Below, piece after piece: positions 57,208 to 64,000 of a stretch of 64,000 nucleotides of DNA. How positions within the stretch are numbered: position 1 is the first letter of the stretch; each line of letters begins with the position of its first letter. Source of the stretch: Sulfomarinibacter sp963741385 (GTDB lineage: Bacteria > Acidobacteriota > Thermoanaerobaculia > Thermoanaerobaculales > Sulfomarinibacteraceae); assembly GCA_963741385.1 (NCBI GenBank), contig CAVUHO010000010.1:434001-498000 (forward strand). The letters run 5' to 3'. Both the position numbers and the translations under genes were made by a program. Below the pieces are notes generated by a model that did not search any database, was not told the origin of the DNA, and was given only the letters and a program-made list of their open reading frames with translations.

Positions 57208-57324
57208 GAGACGCTTGTGTGGCCGCCGCCGGGGCAGCCAGCGGAAGGGTGAATCGGCTGGTTCACCACAACGAAACAGGGGAGGCCCGCAAGGGCAATG
57301 CACCCCGGAAGGAAAACGGGAGCG

Positions 57325-57651
57325 ATGGCAAAGAAACTGTTCGTTGGAAGCTTGAGTTGGGATACAACCGATGACGGGCTGCAAGAGGCATTCGCGCAGT
57401 TCGGTGAGATCTCCGAGGCCAGGGTGATCTGCGACCGCGACTCCGGTCGATCACGTGGATTCGGGTTCGTCACCTTCAACGATGACGAGGCCGCGGACAA
57501 GGCGATCGCGGCCATGAACGGCTTTCAGCTCGACGGCCGTGCGATCAGGGTCGATGTGGCTCAGGACCGGCGCGGTGGCGGTGGCGGCGGCGGCGGTCAC
57601 CGCGGCGGTGGCGGCGGCTCTCGTGGCGGTGGTGGTGGAGACGACTGGTAG
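57325..57651 (+). CDS. RNA-recognition-motif (RRM) protein
   Basis: A 108-aa single-RRM protein with a Gly/Arg-rich tail. RNP2 is KLFVGSLSW and RNP1 is RGFGFVTF, both intact, so it should bind single-stranded RNA. The tail (GGGGGGGHRGGGGGSRGGGGG) resembles cyanobacterial and proteobacterial Rbp proteins that are cold-induced. ATG 57325 is preferred over 57298 because the RRM begins at once and GGGAG lies upstream. It ends in a strong terminator. Confidence 0.94.
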   Translation: MAKKLFVGSLSWDTTDDGLQEAFAQFGEISEARVICDRDSGRSRGFGFVTFNDDEAADKAIAAMNGFQLDGRAIRVDVAQDRRGGGGGGGGHRGGGGGSRGGGGGDDW

Positions 57652-57676
57652 GCCGCACCAATCACAGAACGATTCG

Positions 57677-57703
57677 AACCCCCTCGACCCGAGGGGGTTT
57701 TTT
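57677..57703 (+). terminator. Intrinsic terminator of the RRM gene
   Basis: AACCCCCTCG and CGAGGGGGTT form a perfect 10-bp stem with an ACC loop, followed by TTTT. Confidence 0.92.
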
Positions 57704-57763
57704 GTTGCCGAACACTCAGACCCGGTCACCGTCAGCGCCGATCCGCGGGCGCGGTGAAAGCGG

Positions 57764-60406
57764 TCAGGACGCAGGCACGAGCCGGTCGAGCTCCGGGTTG
57801 TCTCCGAGACCCACCAGTGGTGGGTCGATCAGCACATAGTAGCGGTCTTCATATCCCGCCTCGAACGCTCTTTCCAGTGCATCGATCGCCGAATTCGTTT
57901 CGCCCAAGAGGGTGTAGGCTTCGGCCAGAATAATGAGCCGTTGGGGCTCTGTCGGGTGGGTGCTCTCGATCTCGCCGGCGCGTTGCAACGCCTCGCGGCC
58001 GCGACCGACGGCCGCCAGCAAGCAGATCTGGCGCATCGGCTCCTCCCCGCGATCGATCCTGCCCTGATATTTCGCGAGCTCCTCTTGCAGCACGCGCCGG
58101 GATTCGTCGGACAATCCGGCGCCTCGAAGAGCCAGACCGAGACAGAGGCTGTCATGGATATCGGTTTCGATCCGGTCGCTGGCGAGCGAACGCTCGCGAA
58201 TGCCCCGGTAGATCGAGACCGCCTCGTCATACGCTCCGCGCCGGTACAAGAGATGGGCAAGATTGGGCAGGGCATAGCTGTTGAGGGGGTCGATCTCGAG
58301 CACGGCACGCATGGCCTCTTCAGCCTCCTCGAATCGCCGCTGTGAAACCAGACTCCAGGCGAGCGCGTGGCGGGGCCACGGCGAACCGGGCTGGAGATCC
58401 ACGAGCGCCCGCGCGGCCTCCTCGGCCGCCACCGGCTCGAACAGCTTCATGTTCAGGATGTACCAAAGGTTGAAAACGGGGAATGGATTTCGCGGATCCA
58501 CCTCGCGCGCTCGCCGGTACATCCGCACCGCTTCCTCGTTGCGTCCGAGGTCCTGCAGGATGCGGCCGCTGTTGTTGTAGGGGGCCACGGCGTCCGGATA
58601 AAGCTGACTCACCAGCGCATAGTCGGCCAGCGCCTCTTGGGGGGCATCGTCTACGAACTGACGGTCGACCGCTCGCAGCAACAGGTACTCGCGGCGCGAC
58701 ACCTCGCTCGCATCTGCCAGCGCCTGCTTGATCTGCTGGCGTCCCTCCTCCTCCCGACCGAGAAACTGGATGTAGAGCAGACCCAGCGACCCGCGCGCTG
58801 TCGCGAACTTCGGGTCCTCCTCGAGGGCGAGCTCGAAGCAGCGCGCTGCTTCCTGGTTGTGGCTGGCGGCCCACTCTCGGGATCCCATGGCCAGGAGCCG
58901 CAGCGCCTCCCATGAGGAGGTTGTGTATTGAACGAGCGGCGGGTCGGTGTCGGCGATGGAGCGCAGCGATTCGCCCAGATGTCTCCTCACCTGACGCGTC
59001 AACGAATCGATGGACTTGAGCAACACCTCGTCCCGCCCCTTTGCGGTGACGCGGATGCGGTCGGCCGTGCTCCCGGTGGAGGGATCGATGAGGCTCGCCT
59101 GCAGGATGAAGACATCGCCCACGGCATTGATCTGCGGCACCAGCAGGGCCCTCACCCCGGCGAAGCGACAGATTTCGAGCCCGGTTTCGAGATCGATCTT
59201 CGCGGCGGTGTCGCGACGCATGAGTTTGAGGGTGTTGGTGACCTGGCCCCCGTCAAAGATATTGACGTGGCGGGACTGCCGGAGATCGGTTTCGAGGGCG
59301 CTCTTGAGTGCCAGGGTAAACCCCTCATCGCCGGTCTCGTTCACCACATCTGCCACCAGCAGCCAGTCCCGGCGTTCAAACGGCATGGCGGTTCCGATGA
59401 GCGCCTTCCCCACAAAAAGCGCGACGGTGACGGCGACCACCAGCGCGGCCGCGACCGCGAGCCGCCTCGACCTTTTCAGCCGAAACCCTCCCAACATGCG
59501 GCGAAGGCCGGTGGCCTCGGCGGCCGCCCTGAGAGCCTCAGCCAACTCGCCAGCCGTCTGATAACGATCGCCGGGCTCTTTGGCAAGCGCCTTCTCAACC
59601 ACGTCTGCGAGCGGCCGCGGGACCTCGGCGCGCAGGGTCCTCAAGGGCGCCGGCGGAGTGACGATGACTCGCCGCATCACTTCGCTCGGTGAACCCTTGC
59701 CGAAGGGGCCATGGCCGCACAACATCTGGTACAGGACGCACCCGGCGCCGTGGATATCGGTCCGTGCGTCCGCGGTGCCACCAGCCACCTGCTCCGGCGC
59801 CATATAGGCGGGCGTGCCGACCACAGCGCCGCGGGCGGTGCAGGTCAGGGTCTTTTCGTCGTCACCGGACTCCCCAATCCAGCCAATCCTCTTCGCCACG
59901 CCGAAATCGAGGACCTTGAGTCTGTCGCCGTGACCCACCATGAGGTTCGAGGGTTTGATGTCGCGGTGGACGATGCCGAGGGCGTGTGCCGCCGCCAGCG
60001 CCTCGGCGAGCTGGATCCCGAGATCGACGACCCGTTCCGGGGAGATGACACCGTCGTTCAAGAGGCGGTCAAGGCTCTGGCCATCGACAAGCTCCGAAGC
60101 AAAAAACAGCTGTGTCTGGTCGTCACCCTCAGGTATGGCCTCACCTGCTTCGTACAGGGTGGCCACGCCCTGGTGGTTGATGGACGCGGCGAGTCGGGCC
60201 TCGCGAAGGAAGCGGTGGCGGACCTCGCCATCACTGGCGACGGCGGGTCGGATGAGTTTGAGCGCCACCTCCCGCTCGAGCACTTCATCGCGCGCTCGGT
60301 ACACCACCCCCATCCCGCCCGCTCCGAGCCGCCCGAGGATCTCGAAGTGTGCGATTCGGCGTGGACCGCCCGCCCCACCGGCCCCATTTCCGTGTGACTG
60401 TGACAA
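57764..60406 (-). CDS. Membrane Ser/Thr protein kinase with TPR-rich extracytoplasmic part
   Basis: An 880-aa protein. Residues about 18-285 are a Hanks-type kinase (GRLGAGGMGVVYRARD, VALKLI, GIVHRDIKPSNLMV, KVLDFGVAK, GTPAYMAPEQ), followed by a TM (about 315-335), a region with similarity to bacterial 'adenylate cyclase/TolB-like' sensors (about 350-500) and TPR repeats to the end (RCFELALEEDPKFATARGSLGLLYIQF; AVRMYRRAREVDPRNPFPVFN; AEEAMRAVLEIDPLNSYALPNLA). The start is TTG at 60406; no ATG or GTG lies between it and the kinase domain. Such kinases are abundant in Acidobacteriota. Confidence 0.93.
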   Translation of the reverse strand: MSQSHGNGAGGAGGPRRIAHFEILGRLGAGGMGVVYRARDEVLEREVALKLIRPAVASDGEVRHRFLREARLAASINHQGVATLYEAGEAIPEGDDQTQLFFASELVDGQSLDRLLNDGVISPERVVDLGIQLAEALAAAHALGIVHRDIKPSNLMVGHGDRLKVLDFGVAKRIGWIGESGDDEKTLTCTARGAVVGTPAYMAPEQVAGGTADARTDIHGAGCVLYQMLCGHGPFGKGSPSEVMRRVIVTPPAPLRTLRAEVPRPLADVVEKALAKEPGDRYQTAGELAEALRAAAEATGLRRMLGGFRLKRSRRLAVAAALVVAVTVALFVGKALIGTAMPFERRDWLLVADVVNETGDEGFTLALKSALETDLRQSRHVNIFDGGQVTNTLKLMRRDTAAKIDLETGLEICRFAGVRALLVPQINAVGDVFILQASLIDPSTGSTADRIRVTAKGRDEVLLKSIDSLTRQVRRHLGESLRSIADTDPPLVQYTTSSWEALRLLAMGSREWAASHNQEAARCFELALEEDPKFATARGSLGLLYIQFLGREEEGRQQIKQALADASEVSRREYLLLRAVDRQFVDDAPQEALADYALVSQLYPDAVAPYNNSGRILQDLGRNEEAVRMYRRAREVDPRNPFPVFNLWYILNMKLFEPVAAEEAARALVDLQPGSPWPRHALAWSLVSQRRFEEAEEAMRAVLEIDPLNSYALPNLAHLLYRRGAYDEAVSIYRGIRERSLASDRIETDIHDSLCLGLALRGAGLSDESRRVLQEELAKYQGRIDRGEEPMRQICLLAAVGRGREALQRAGEIESTHPTEPQRLIILAEAYTLLGETNSAIDALERAFEAGYEDRYYVLIDPPLVGLGDNPELDRLVPAS

Positions 60407-60572
60407 CTCGCTACTAATGTAATGCCGCGGACGGAACCCAGTCCAGCAATTGCCTCTGGGACGAGGCCGACATCACCTTGACGGCGCTCGCCGGGGTCGC
60501 TACGCTCCATCAGGAATTTCTTGAGATCGAGTCTATTGACGTCGCGAGTCAGCTCGCACGAACCGTTGGAGG

Positions 60573-61058
60573 GTGATGATGTCCTGCCGAAATATTCGCA
60601 TCCCTATCCTGTGCGCCGTCGCCGCCGCGATTCTCGCGGCCGGCCCGATCACCGTCAGCGCCGACCCGCCGGACGCCAAGGAGGTCACCCTCCAACTCAC
60701 TGTGAACGGTGATGGCGGTTGCGCGATCACGGTCATTCCCGAGATCGGCGTCATCCAACACGGGAACAAGGCCAAGATCAAGAAGGTCTATTGGGTGGCC
60801 CTGCCCAACGACCAATACCCGCAGCTCTTCTGGGAGCTCCGCTGGGACCCCGACAAGGGTGGCGCATCGGAGAACTACTTCGGCAACGTCGATCTCGCCT
60901 GCGGCGTCGACACCATCAAGGTCCAACCCGACAAACCGAAGATCGACAACGCCGAGTGGCCCTATGCGGTGACGGTCTTCGGCTGTGTCGATGGTGCCAA
61001 GGCCGAGCAACTGTGCACCGTCGACCCGCGGATCCGCTGGGAGAGCGTGCCGGAGTAG
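60573..61058 (+). CDS. Small secreted hypothetical protein
   Basis: A 161-aa protein with a signal peptide (1-30, ...AAILAAGPITVSA) and a beta-rich mature part (EVTLQLTVNGDGGCAITVIPEIGVIQHGNKAKIKKVYWVALPND, AEWPYAVTVFGCVDGAKAEQLCTVDPRIRWE) with four Cys. I do not recognise a family. The ATG follows GGAGG. It lies between the two Ser/Thr kinase genes, on the opposite strand; any link is unproven. Confidence 0.72.
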   Translation: MMMSCRNIRIPILCAVAAAILAAGPITVSADPPDAKEVTLQLTVNGDGGCAITVIPEIGVIQHGNKAKIKKVYWVALPNDQYPQLFWELRWDPDKGGASENYFGNVDLACGVDTIKVQPDKPKIDNAEWPYAVTVFGCVDGAKAEQLCTVDPRIRWESVPE

Positions 61059-61062
61059 ACCA

Positions 61063-63669
61063 TCAGCTCCCGCCGGCCACCAGGGCCTTGAAGTCCGGCC
61101 GGTCGTGGAGGGACTTGAACTCATCTTCCCGGCGGATCAGCTCGGGCGGTTCGCCGTGGGCGATCGCGCGCGCCAGCGCCTGCATCGCCGCCTCGGCCTC
61201 GCCGCACAGGGCGTAGACGTACGCGAGCTCATGGGCGCTGGGTCCGGTGTCCGGGAGCAGCTCCTCGAGCTGCGGAGCCAGCGCCAACGCCCGGTCGCAG
61301 TTGGTCGCCTTGGCCGAGGTGAATGCCAGCTCGGACATGAGGGCCGGGTTGTCGGGATCGTCGGCGAACCTGTTCTCGAAGAGATCGCAGGCCAGCCGGT
61401 ATCTCTCCGTCGCTTCATCCGTCCGATCGAGGCGCGAGTAGAGGTCACCGAGGTTGGCCTGGTACATCGGATCCTGAGGACTCAGCCGCACCGCGAGCAG
61501 ATAGTTCTCCTCGGCCTTCTCCCACCTCTCGGGGCGGTCGGAGAAGAAGTAGGCGGTGGCCAGGTTCGACGCCAGGCGCGGGCTCCGGATCGGCTTCGCG
61601 AGGCTCTCGTAGATGTCGATTGCAGCGTCCACCTCACCGACCTGGAGGTTGTAGGTGGCGAGCTTCTCGCGCGGCATCTCGACGTCCTGCGGGGCCACCT
61701 CCGCCGCCTGCACATAGGCGTCGCGCGCATCCTCGTACTTGCCGTTGCGGGCGAAAAAATTGCCGAGCGCGTTCCAGTTGGTCCAGTCGTCCGGCCGCAG
61801 CGAGGCGGCGGCGCGCAGCGACCGTTCCGCCTCCTCCAGATCTCCCACCCTCTCGGCGACACGACCGAGCTCCCGCTGTACCACGTCCGCCCTGGGGTGA
61901 TCGGCGAGCGCCGCCTCGACCTGCTTCACAGCCTCATCCTGACGACCCGTCGTGCGGTAGATGCGGGCCAGAGCGAGCCGCGCATCCGGCAGTCCGGGAG
62001 CGAGTTCGAGGGCTCTTTGAGCGTGAACCTCCGCCTCCTCGAGCGCCGCGCGGTCGAAATTTTTCAAATAGATCTCCCACAGCGCCTCGCTCAGACCAAC
62101 ATGGGCCAGCGCGAAGTCCGGGTCGAGGCGCAGAGCCTGGCGAAAGTTCTCGGCGGCGGCATCCGGCCCACGGTAGTCGTCGACGCGATCCAGAAACCGC
62201 CTGCCCGTCACGTAGAAATCATAGGTCTGGTCGGCCCCTTGGGGGTCACGGGCCAGTCGTCGGCGACCCTCCTCCGACAGGGGAATCGAGAGAAAGGTCG
62301 CGAGGTCGGAAGCCATGATCCGCTGCAGAGAGTAGATCTCGCCGCTCGGTGCAGTATAGGTGTGGGACCATAGAACCAGCCCGGTCGAGGTGTCGGTCAG
62401 GCTCACCGTGGTGTCGAGCCGGCTCCCCTGTTTGAGGATCTCGCCATCCACCACAGACCCGACGCCGAGTTGCCCCGCCAGATTGGCGGCGCTCCGATCA
62501 CCGGTTTTCCAAGCCTCCGACCGACCCACCACCTGGAGACCCTGCTCTTCCCGCAGCAGGCTCATGAGCCCGGCCGACACCCCCTCCGCAAAGTAATCCA
62601 GCCCGCCATCGCCGGTGAGATTGGCAAAGGGCATCACCGCCAGGGTCTGGAGCGGCGCCGGTCTGCCCGAGCCGATTTTCCCGATGACGATCGCGCCCAC
62701 GATCGCGGCGGCCGCCACCGCCGCCACGGCAAAGGTGCGCCACCCCGGTTGAAATCTCCGCCGCACGCCCGCCCGCGGTTTGGACATGGCGATGGTCTGC
62801 GGCACGGCGCCGCTGCGCATGGCATCGCGCAATCGTTCGAGGTCATCCTCGAGTCCGCGCGCCGACTGGTAGCGGTCGGCGGGGTTCTTCTCCAGACAGC
62901 GCCGGATGACGCCACTGAGATAGTCCGGCAGCCCGTCGCGGACCTCGGCGACTTCGGGCGGGTGGTGGCTGAGAATCGAGGAGATCACCTCGGCCGAGCT
63001 CTCGGCCAGGAACGGGTGTTTGCCGGTCGCCATCGCATACAGGATGGTCCCCAGGGAGAAGATGTCCGAGCGTTGATCCACCGCCTTGCCCTTGAGCTGT
63101 TCGGGCGACATGTAGGGCGTGGTGCCGAGGATCTTGCCCTCCGAGGTCAGAAACTCGGTCTCGAGGTGGGAGTCCGAGTGCACCTCCCTCGACTCCTCCC
63201 GGGCGACCTTGGCGAGACCAAAATCCAACACCTTGATCTGCCCGGTGGCCGAAACCATGATGTTGCCCGGTTTGAGATCGCGGTGGGTGATGCCGCTCGC
63301 GTGGGCCGCGCTCAGGGCATCGGCGATGGTGATGGCGAGGTCGAGAAAGCGCCCCGGTTCGAGCCCGTTGACCGGGATGACCTTCGACAGCGTCGTACCC
63401 TCGACGTACTCCATGGTGAAGAACGGGACATTTCCGTCCTCCTCGACCGAGTAGATGGTGACGATGTTGGGGTGATTGAGGGCCGCCACCGCCTTGGCCT
63501 CGCGGCGGAAGCGCTCGAGCCGTTCGGGGTTGGCGGCCACTTCCGGCGCCAGCACCTTGATCGCCACCTCACGTTCGAGCTTGGTGTCGCGGGCCAGCCA
63601 CACCTCTCCCATCCCGCCCTCGCCGAGCTTGCGGAGGATCTCGTAGTGACAAAGCGTCCGCCCGATCAT
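61063..63669 (-). CDS. Membrane Ser/Thr protein kinase with FlgO-like and TPR domains
   Basis: An 868-aa paralogue of the kinase at 57764. Kinase domain (about 8-275): RKLGEGGMGEVWLARD, VAIKVL, GITHRDLKPGNIMV, KVLDFGLAK, GTTPYMSPEQ. A TM (about 318-338) is followed by a FlgO/TolB-like domain (LAVMPFANLTGDGGLDYFAEGVSAGLMSLLREEQGLQVVGRSEAW) and TPR repeats (AAENFRQALRLDPDFALAHVGLSEALW; AEVHAQRALELAPGLPDARLALARIY; AEENYLLAVRLSPQDPMYQANLGDLYSRL) to the end. The start is ATG at 63669. The substrate is unknown. Confidence 0.94.
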   Translation of the reverse strand: MIGRTLCHYEILRKLGEGGMGEVWLARDTKLEREVAIKVLAPEVAANPERLERFRREAKAVAALNHPNIVTIYSVEEDGNVPFFTMEYVEGTTLSKVIPVNGLEPGRFLDLAITIADALSAAHASGITHRDLKPGNIMVSATGQIKVLDFGLAKVAREESREVHSDSHLETEFLTSEGKILGTTPYMSPEQLKGKAVDQRSDIFSLGTILYAMATGKHPFLAESSAEVISSILSHHPPEVAEVRDGLPDYLSGVIRRCLEKNPADRYQSARGLEDDLERLRDAMRSGAVPQTIAMSKPRAGVRRRFQPGWRTFAVAAVAAAAIVGAIVIGKIGSGRPAPLQTLAVMPFANLTGDGGLDYFAEGVSAGLMSLLREEQGLQVVGRSEAWKTGDRSAANLAGQLGVGSVVDGEILKQGSRLDTTVSLTDTSTGLVLWSHTYTAPSGEIYSLQRIMASDLATFLSIPLSEEGRRRLARDPQGADQTYDFYVTGRRFLDRVDDYRGPDAAAENFRQALRLDPDFALAHVGLSEALWEIYLKNFDRAALEEAEVHAQRALELAPGLPDARLALARIYRTTGRQDEAVKQVEAALADHPRADVVQRELGRVAERVGDLEEAERSLRAAASLRPDDWTNWNALGNFFARNGKYEDARDAYVQAAEVAPQDVEMPREKLATYNLQVGEVDAAIDIYESLAKPIRSPRLASNLATAYFFSDRPERWEKAEENYLLAVRLSPQDPMYQANLGDLYSRLDRTDEATERYRLACDLFENRFADDPDNPALMSELAFTSAKATNCDRALALAPQLEELLPDTGPSAHELAYVYALCGEAEAAMQALARAIAHGEPPELIRREDEFKSLHDRPDFKALVAGGS

Positions 63670-63769
63670 TCACTCTCCTCCCGAAAAACACACCAGTGGC
63701 CGCGGATCTCGCCGGATCTGACGCCGCAGTTTACTCCAGACAGGAACCGGGATCGCTACAATCCAGAGC

Positions 63770-64000
63770 ATGACAATGAACAACCGGGTCGCCATCGTCG
63801 GAGTTCCGCTGGACGAGAACTCTTCCTTCTTACGGGGCGCGGCCACGGCGCCCGACCACATCCGCCAAGCCCTCCACAGCCCGTCCTCGAATCTCTGTGC
63901 GGAGAACGGCATCGACCTCGGCGCCGACTCGAGGTGGCGTGACGCGGGGAATGTGGGTTCCGCCGACGCGCAGCCTTCGTTTGCCGAAATCGAGAACTTC
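63770..64000 (+). CDS. Arginase/agmatinase/formiminoglutamase family, N-terminal part
   Basis: The gene runs off the right edge; 77 codons are visible without a stop. The N-terminus VAIVGVPLDENSSFLRGAATAPDHIRQALHS and SNLCAENGIDLG match the start of the ureohydrolase family, where (I/V)GVP.D..SS...GA..AP..IR is typical. The metal-binding His and Asp residues lie beyond the window. ATG 63776 is an alternative start. The substrate cannot be told. Confidence 0.85.
   Translation, partial: MTMNNRVAIVGVPLDENSSFLRGAATAPDHIRQALHSPSSNLCAENGIDLGADSRWRDAGNVGSADAQPSFAEIENF

Noticed and set aside
62470..63942. 490-codon plus-strand frame opposite the second kinase
   Set aside because: Antisense to an unmistakable Hanks-type kinase; its only real neighbour on that strand is the arginase-family start in a different frame.

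Overview
The window (GC-rich, roughly 64% G+C) reads as one chromosome segment of a Gram-negative, didermic bacterium. A member of the Acidobacteriota, perhaps the Thermoanaerobaculia, is the best guess. The reasons are the gene content (two very long Ser/Thr kinases with TPR tails, a VWFA-related secreted protein, a FecR/DUF6600 protein, sulfatase-like proteins ending LRALGYL, several sigma-54 activators, an outer-membrane porin and Pal/CpoB lipoproteins). This is an inference from family style; the window carries no rRNA.

Layout. 1-8779: the end of a sigma-54 enhancer-binding protein, then a perfect -24/-12 promoter (899) driving one long, tightly coupled operon: pseudo-receiver, anion porin, Cache histidine kinase, response regulator, a 54-aa membrane peptide, an SLC13-type permease, a receiver-CBS protein and APS kinase. 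This looks like a regulated anion (possibly sulfate) uptake and activation system. 8850-11235: tRNA-Leu, an AbrB/PIN toxin-antitoxin pair and an FAD oxidoreductase with a scrambled C-terminus. 11467-23000: mostly minus-strand housekeeping genes (EF-G-like, purC, rpsT, cpoB, pal, a SpoU methylase, cdd), a FecR/DUF6600 protein with its own sigma-54 promoter, a beta-helix protein plus a SpoIIE phosphatase, and a thioredoxin lipoprotein. 23100-40045: PBP1A, three secreted proteins sharing a C-terminal DGFE...WS tag, folK, a frameshifted pyrE with an NtrC-type regulator, ALDH7, DUF4388-like proteins, tRNA-Val and tRNA-Asp followed by tRNA-linked tandem repeats, a CBM48 mini-protein and a sulfatase-like protein.

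40046-45464 is rich in sigma-54 elements: a prepilin-like gene with a perfect sigma-54 promoter; then a GAF-AAA+ activator with an aberrant GAFTGA loop, a second perfect sigma-54 promoter preceded by two related AT-rich direct repeats, and an operon encoding a 50-aa peptide, an RsbW-like kinase, a STAS antagonist and a SpoIIE phosphatase. That is a complete partner-switching circuit apparently under sigma-54 control. 45486-64000: acyl-CoA ligase with a TetR regulator, a second TetR with a perfect operator, the VWFA protein (C-terminal frameshift), a GGDEF protein, UbiA, CDF, MOSC, pheA, an RRM protein, two Ser/Thr kinases and the start of an arginase-family gene.

Two window-wide patterns stand out. 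(1) Arrays of 7-bp tandem repeats (ATTTCGG/CCTAATT/GGGGCTT types), often in inverted pairs, sit within about 10 bp of stop codons; one inverted pair encloses a four-helix-bundle (S23/IVP) gene. (2) Three genes (FAD oxidoreductase, pyrE, VWFA) have their conserved C-terminal sequence displaced into another frame by single-base indels, which could be sequence error or true decay.
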